From Silvibacterium acidisoli (GTDB taxonomy: Bacteria; Acidobacteriota; Terriglobia; Terriglobales; Acidobacteriaceae): DNA of 64,000 bases. Below, piece after piece: positions 60,187 to 64,000 of this stretch (position 1 is the stretch's first letter; each line of letters opens with the position of its first letter). Below the pieces are notes generated by a model, which saw only the letters and a list, made by a program, of their open reading frames with translations, searched no databases and was not told where the DNA came from. The stretch covers positions 4,898,001-4,962,000 of the forward strand of contig CP085323.1 of NCBI GenBank assembly GCA_022870745.1, read 5' to 3'. The position numbers and the translations under genes were made by a program.

Positions 60187-63144
60187 ATGTCTCAAGCCAG
60201 TGGTCATCAGGACTCAAAACGCAGACCTGAAGTTGGGTCAGGCATACGACGCCTGACCGTATTAAGCGGCCTGCTATGCGTTGGATTGAGCGGATTCGCT
60301 CAGTCCGTGCCGTTTCCAACCTATACCGTAGGACCCCAGCCAGACGGCTCGTATGTTGTCAGTGACGGCACGATCATCACGCCAGCCGGAACACAGGTAG
60401 ACCTAGGCATCAGGGTTCGCGCCAAAGCCGTTGCACTAAATCCCACCGGCAATCACACCGCTGCGGTTCTCACCATGGGAACCTCGGCAAGCGATGGCAA
60501 CGGCGCGGTCGAAATATTCAACACGAAGACCGGCGCCGTCCTTCAAAGCTACAACAGCGTCGGCGGCACGGATTCGAGCGGCAGCCACAACGGTATCTCG
60601 TACACGCCGGACGGCAAGTATCTCCTGTTCAGCCAGGACAGCAGCTACGTCGCCATAGCCAAGGTCGCTGCTGATGGCAAACTCTCAGACTATGCCCACG
60701 TCAGCGTTCCCATTAATGGCAGCCTCTATCAAATCGATGGAACTCCGTTCGATTATCAGTTGAGCGGCATCAAATGCTATCCGGACTCCTCTCCGGGAAC
60801 TGACGGCAGCTATGCCCACCAGTGCGGGCACACGGTTGGAACAAACTCTACCTCGTACCCTCTGGGCCTCGCCGTCTCTCCGGATGGGAAGACTGCATAT
60901 TCGGTTCTCGACGTAAACGACACCCTGACCAAGATCGATCTCACCAGTTCCAAGCCGATGGAAGGCGCGCAGATCCGCGTCGGCAATGTTCCTCACAGCG
61001 TCGTGATTTCAAGCGACGGGCGGACCGCCTACGTCTCCAATGAAGCCGGCCGTCTGACCACGAAAAACGACAGGCGGCTCTACTCGGATGGCACACCGGT
61101 TGCGACGGACGACCTGACAGGCGCTACAACAACAGGCACGGTTTCAGTCGTCGACCTGTCGAGCTTCAGGGTCGTCAAGACAATCAACACCGGCCTGCAT
61201 CCTACCGGAATGGCGTTCTGGGGCCGCAACCTGCTGGTCGCTAACGCCTATGACGACACGATCTCTGTGATCGACACTGGCTCTGACGAAGTGGTTCGCA
61301 CCATCAACCTCGCCCTGCCGATCAAGGTTCCCGGCGAGAAGAAAGCCGTCTACGGCGCCGGGCCAAACTCGATTGCCGTCGACACAAATCACGACATCGC
61401 CTATGTTGCCCTGTACAACGCCAATGCAGTGGCCGTGGTCGATCTCAACAGCGTGCCGAGGGATGCCGTCCTGGGCCTCATCCCGACGGCCTATGCTCCA
61501 AGCTCGATTGTGCTCGATCAGAAGGACAGAACACTGATTGTTGCCAACGACAAAGGTGTCGGCAGCAAGGGTATTCCTCCTCAAAACTCGTTCGGAACAG
61601 CTCACGGCGTTACGAGCTATAACACCCATCAGGATCTCGGCACGGTAAGTATCATTCCGCTGCCAGACGTCTATCAGCTGGCCGACTGGACCAATCAGGT
61701 CTACCTGAATAACCACTGGGATCTGAAGAGAAACATTCGCAGCGCCGGTGGTGGCGATCCCAACGTAAGAGCCACCGTTCTTCCGAAGAAGATCGGCGAT
61801 CCCTCACTAATCAAGCATGTATTCCTGATCATTCGCGAGAATCGCACCTACGACCAGATATTAGGCGATGTGGACGGTGGCAATGGCGATCCCTCGCTGG
61901 CGGTCTTCGGCGCTGGCGTCACGCCGAATGCCCACACCCTGGTTCAACGCTTCCCGCTGCTCGATAACTTCTACGATCCAAGCCGCCAGTCAGCCGATGG
62001 ACACAACTGGATTGTGCAAGCCATGGCTCCCTACTCCGACGACATCCAGTCGCCGGACTGGGTTCGTGACTATCCCTCCAATGGTGGCGATGCCATCGCT
62101 TACCAGAAGAAAGGCCACCTCTGGGACCAGGCTGTCAAAGCGGGCGTCCGGTTCAAGAACTTCGGCGAATACATCGAGTGGAACTCCTTCGATGTGCCGG
62201 GTTGCACGCCTACGCCGGGATTCAGCGGAAGCTGCCACCCCACCTGGAGCCAGTTCTACGATGACACGCTGGCTTACGAGTCCGGCAAGGAGAAGCAGCT
62301 CAAATACTTCTCCACCATTCGCTCGCACTCCCCGCTTCACAACCTCATCATCAACACCGTTCAAAACTATCCGCAGTTCGATCTCGATATCCCGGACCAG
62401 TATCGTGTCGATATCTGGAAGCAGGATTTTGAAAAGGATGTGAAGGGCGGCACGGTTCCGCAGTTGAGCATCATGTGGATCAGCTCCGACCACACAGGCG
62501 GCCCGCCGACCGCACAGGCCATGGAAGCCGATAACGACCTCGCGGTGGGACGTTTCGTCGATATCATCAGCCACAGCAGCGTGTGGTCGTCTTCAGCGAT
62601 CTTTGTTGAAGAAGACGATGCGCAGGACGGCGTGGATCACGTAGACGGTCACCGCAGTCCGGGATACGTCATCAGCCCCTATGTCCGCCAGGGCGGTGTC
62701 GTGGATTCGACCTACTACACGCAGGTCAACATGACCCGCACGATCGAACAGATTCTTGGGCTGCCTCCGATGAATCAGTTTGACCTCGTGGCTTCGCCGA
62801 TGAAGACGCTCTTCGTCGACAATCCGCCTGCGGACAACTTCAAGCCATGGACACACGTCGCCAACCTGATTCCGCTGGATATGGGTGTCACTTCGCCATC
62901 CGCATCGCTCAGGAATGAAAGCCCATCGGTGAAGGCGTTGAGGGTCGGATGGATGAAGAAGAAGACCCAGATCTTCGCCGGCAAACACACCAAACCCGAC
63001 TCCGAGGATCCGGATACCGTTAACCACCTCAACTGGTATGAAGCAACCGGATTTTCCCGTCCCTATCCTGGAGAGGCGAAAGTGCGCCCTCCCAGCGACT
63101 TCAACCACCGCAAGGCTCCTGCTGGAGATCAGGACGACGACTAA
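60187..63144 (+). CDS. Exported bifunctional YncE-type beta-propeller/phosphoesterase protein 2
   Basis: A 985-residue paralogue of the protein at 51415. The leader is RRLTVLSGLLCVGLSGFAQ. A YncE-like propeller (about 30-490, e.g. 'GLAVSPDGKTAYSVLDVNDT' and 'GRNLLVANAYDDTISVIDTG') precedes the phosphoesterase domain (about 510-900): 'HVFLIIRENRTYDQILGDVD', 'YDPSRQSADGHNWIV', 'ISSDHTGGPP' and 'EEDDAQDGVDHVDGHR'. Compared with protein 1 it has a larger insert before the C-terminus ('FDLDIPDQYRVDIWKQDF' shared). It is divergent from the TonB receptor-two-component operon and ends at a strong terminator. Substrate unknown. Confidence 0.88.
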   Translation: MSQASGHQDSKRRPEVGSGIRRLTVLSGLLCVGLSGFAQSVPFPTYTVGPQPDGSYVVSDGTIITPAGTQVDLGIRVRAKAVALNPTGNHTAAVLTMGTSASDGNGAVEIFNTKTGAVLQSYNSVGGTDSSGSHNGISYTPDGKYLLFSQDSSYVAIAKVAADGKLSDYAHVSVPINGSLYQIDGTPFDYQLSGIKCYPDSSPGTDGSYAHQCGHTVGTNSTSYPLGLAVSPDGKTAYSVLDVNDTLTKIDLTSSKPMEGAQIRVGNVPHSVVISSDGRTAYVSNEAGRLTTKNDRRLYSDGTPVATDDLTGATTTGTVSVVDLSSFRVVKTINTGLHPTGMAFWGRNLLVANAYDDTISVIDTGSDEVVRTINLALPIKVPGEKKAVYGAGPNSIAVDTNHDIAYVALYNANAVAVVDLNSVPRDAVLGLIPTAYAPSSIVLDQKDRTLIVANDKGVGSKGIPPQNSFGTAHGVTSYNTHQDLGTVSIIPLPDVYQLADWTNQVYLNNHWDLKRNIRSAGGGDPNVRATVLPKKIGDPSLIKHVFLIIRENRTYDQILGDVDGGNGDPSLAVFGAGVTPNAHTLVQRFPLLDNFYDPSRQSADGHNWIVQAMAPYSDDIQSPDWVRDYPSNGGDAIAYQKKGHLWDQAVKAGVRFKNFGEYIEWNSFDVPGCTPTPGFSGSCHPTWSQFYDDTLAYESGKEKQLKYFSTIRSHSPLHNLIINTVQNYPQFDLDIPDQYRVDIWKQDFEKDVKGGTVPQLSIMWISSDHTGGPPTAQAMEADNDLAVGRFVDIISHSSVWSSSAIFVEEDDAQDGVDHVDGHRSPGYVISPYVRQGGVVDSTYYTQVNMTRTIEQILGLPPMNQFDLVASPMKTLFVDNPPADNFKPWTHVANLIPLDMGVTSPSASLRNESPSVKALRVGWMKKKTQIFAGKHTKPDSEDPDTVNHLNWYEATGFSRPYPGEAKVRPPSDFNHRKAPAGDQDDD

Positions 63145-63162
63145 ATGATCTCTCGCAATTAC

Positions 63163-63196
63163 AAGCCCTCGCCCACAAGATGGGCGAGGGCTTTTT
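63163..63196 (+). terminator. Rho-independent terminator after phosphoesterase 2
   Basis: Perfect arms AAGCCCTCGCCCA (63163-63175) and TGGGCGAGGGCTT (63181-63193) with a five-base loop and a run of five T residues (63192-63196), 19 bases after the stop. This is the cleanest intrinsic terminator in the window. Confidence 0.92.
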
Positions 63197-63394
63197 AATG
63201 GCGATCATCCACATGCCGGACTCGCATCGAGTCATTCACCCATTACCGCAAGATAGACGATCTGTCGGAGCGCTTCAGCGGTTCGATCCTTTATCGGCAT
63301 TCCCGCCCTTCACGGGAACTCAACTGTGGCTGCGGTACAATCCTGCTAGAGTCCCCAGAAGCAACTTTCGAGGTCCAGAGCACCGGTATTGCAG

Positions 63395-64000
63395 ATGCAT
63401 TCAGCCACCGACCACAAGGCCGGCCTCGTGAGAATTGCCGAGTCTCCAGAACTGCGCGACAAGCTAAAAGAGCACCTTGAGGATGTTGTCGAAGGGGCTG
63501 CTTTCCGTGGCAGTCCGCGCTGTGGTCAGTTTCTGCGCTACATCCTCAGCCAGGCGCTCCTACTGCGCTACGATTCGCTCAAAGAACGGGTGATCGGCAC
63601 CGAAGTTTTCGGCCGCCTGCCTGACTACGATACTGGCGAGGATGCAATCGTCCGGGTCACGGCCAGCGACGTCCGCCGCCGCCTGTTAAAGCACTATGAC
63701 GGAAACGCGAAAGACTCGCCGTTTCGCATCAGCCTGCCGCTGGGCTCCTACGCGCCCGAGGTGGATTATGCCGAGCCGCCCCCGCTAAACGAAGCTGTGC
63801 TCACCGCCGTGGCCCCGGTTATGGCCGTTGCGGAACAGGCCGTTCCTGCAGCCGCTCCCCGGCCGGCGCGGCGCAGAGTACCGTGGACGACCCTGTTCTG
63901 GATCAGCGTCGCAGTCAACGTGCTGACCCTCGGCTGGCTGGCGGGCTCACAACTGTGGACACAGTATTGGAGTTCCGAGGCAAAGACGGCCAGACTTCTG
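63395..64000 (+). CDS. Membrane-tethered regulator (family member 4), cut by window edge
   Basis: 202 codons with no stop to the window end. The protein starts MHSATDHKAGLVRIAESP and carries the same N-module as the regulator at 16389: 'AAFRGSPRCGQFLRYILSQA', 'LKERVIGTEVFGRLPDYDTG', 'EDAIVRVTASDVRRRLLKHY', 'ISLPLGSYAPEV'. A Pro/Ala-rich linker precedes a TM helix (TLFWISVAVNVLTLGWLAG) at about 178-196. The outer domain lies outside. ATG 63395 is the first in-frame ATG after the terminator at 63163. It likely governs a locus to the right of the window. Confidence 0.85.
   Translation, partial: MHSATDHKAGLVRIAESPELRDKLKEHLEDVVEGAAFRGSPRCGQFLRYILSQALLLRYDSLKERVIGTEVFGRLPDYDTGEDAIVRVTASDVRRRLLKHYDGNAKDSPFRISLPLGSYAPEVDYAEPPPLNEAVLTAVAPVMAVAEQAVPAAAPRPARRRVPWTTLFWISVAVNVLTLGWLAGSQLWTQYWSSEAKTARLL

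Noticed and set aside
1-64000. CRISPR arrays, tRNA/rRNA genes, insertion sequences or prophage
   Set aside because: I looked for direct-repeat arrays, tRNA arms, transposase and integrase motifs and found none.

Overview
The window looks like chromosomal DNA of a free-living, saprophytic member of the Acidobacteriota (class Terriglobia, Acidobacteriaceae-like). This is inferred from three large Oar/CarboxypepD_reg-type TonB-dependent receptors without SusD partners, secreted glycoside hydrolases with Tat-type leaders, single-TM regulators with the 'LKE..IG..VF.R...YD...D.IVR...S.(L/V)R.RL' N-terminal module, and two large YncE-propeller/phosphoesterase proteins. I saw no tRNA, rRNA, CRISPR array, transposase or phage gene.

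Region 1-26 kb is carbohydrate acquisition. A truncated GH27 gene diverges from a GH31 gene. An AraC regulator/SDR dehydrogenase pair follows. Next comes a minus-strand unit read TonB receptor, GH35 beta-galactosidase, GH92 alpha-mannosidase, GH2 enzyme, with a membrane-tethered regulator diverging from the receptor. After an RluA-type pseudouridine synthase comes a second unit, TonB receptor plus GH127-type beta-L-arabinofuranosidase, again divergent from a regulator of the same family. All four intercistronic gaps in these two units contain an inverted repeat.

Region 26-32.4 kb holds a 1461-residue secreted protein (beta-helix, glycerophosphodiesterase-like domain, ricin-type lectin and three Cys-rich repeats) bracketed by two paralogous membrane-tethered regulators. 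Region 32.5-37 kb has a NarX/NarL-type two-component pair diverging from three small exported proteins, two of which share a C-terminal module. Region 37-42.3 kb has two TetR circuits (aldo/keto reductase, amidase) with palindromic operators, and a ferritin-like/VIT1 fusion metal transporter.

Region 42.3-51.1 kb has a PhoQ/QseC-like two-component system next to a PAP2 phosphatase, then a cluster of four tandem universal stress proteins with a small Cys-rich protein and a six-TM protein. Three TGTGA-N6-TCACA-type (CRP/FNR family) sites precede three of its transcription units, suggesting one cAMP/anaerobiosis-type regulon. Region 51.1-64 kb has two propeller/phosphoesterase proteins flanking a TonB receptor-response regulator-histidine kinase operon. 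The window ends inside a fourth copy of the membrane-tethered regulator family.

The two most unusual items are the receptor/hydrolase modules paired with single-TM regulators, and the beta-helix/GDPD/lectin fusion between two such regulators. All functions are read from motifs and context; no search was run.
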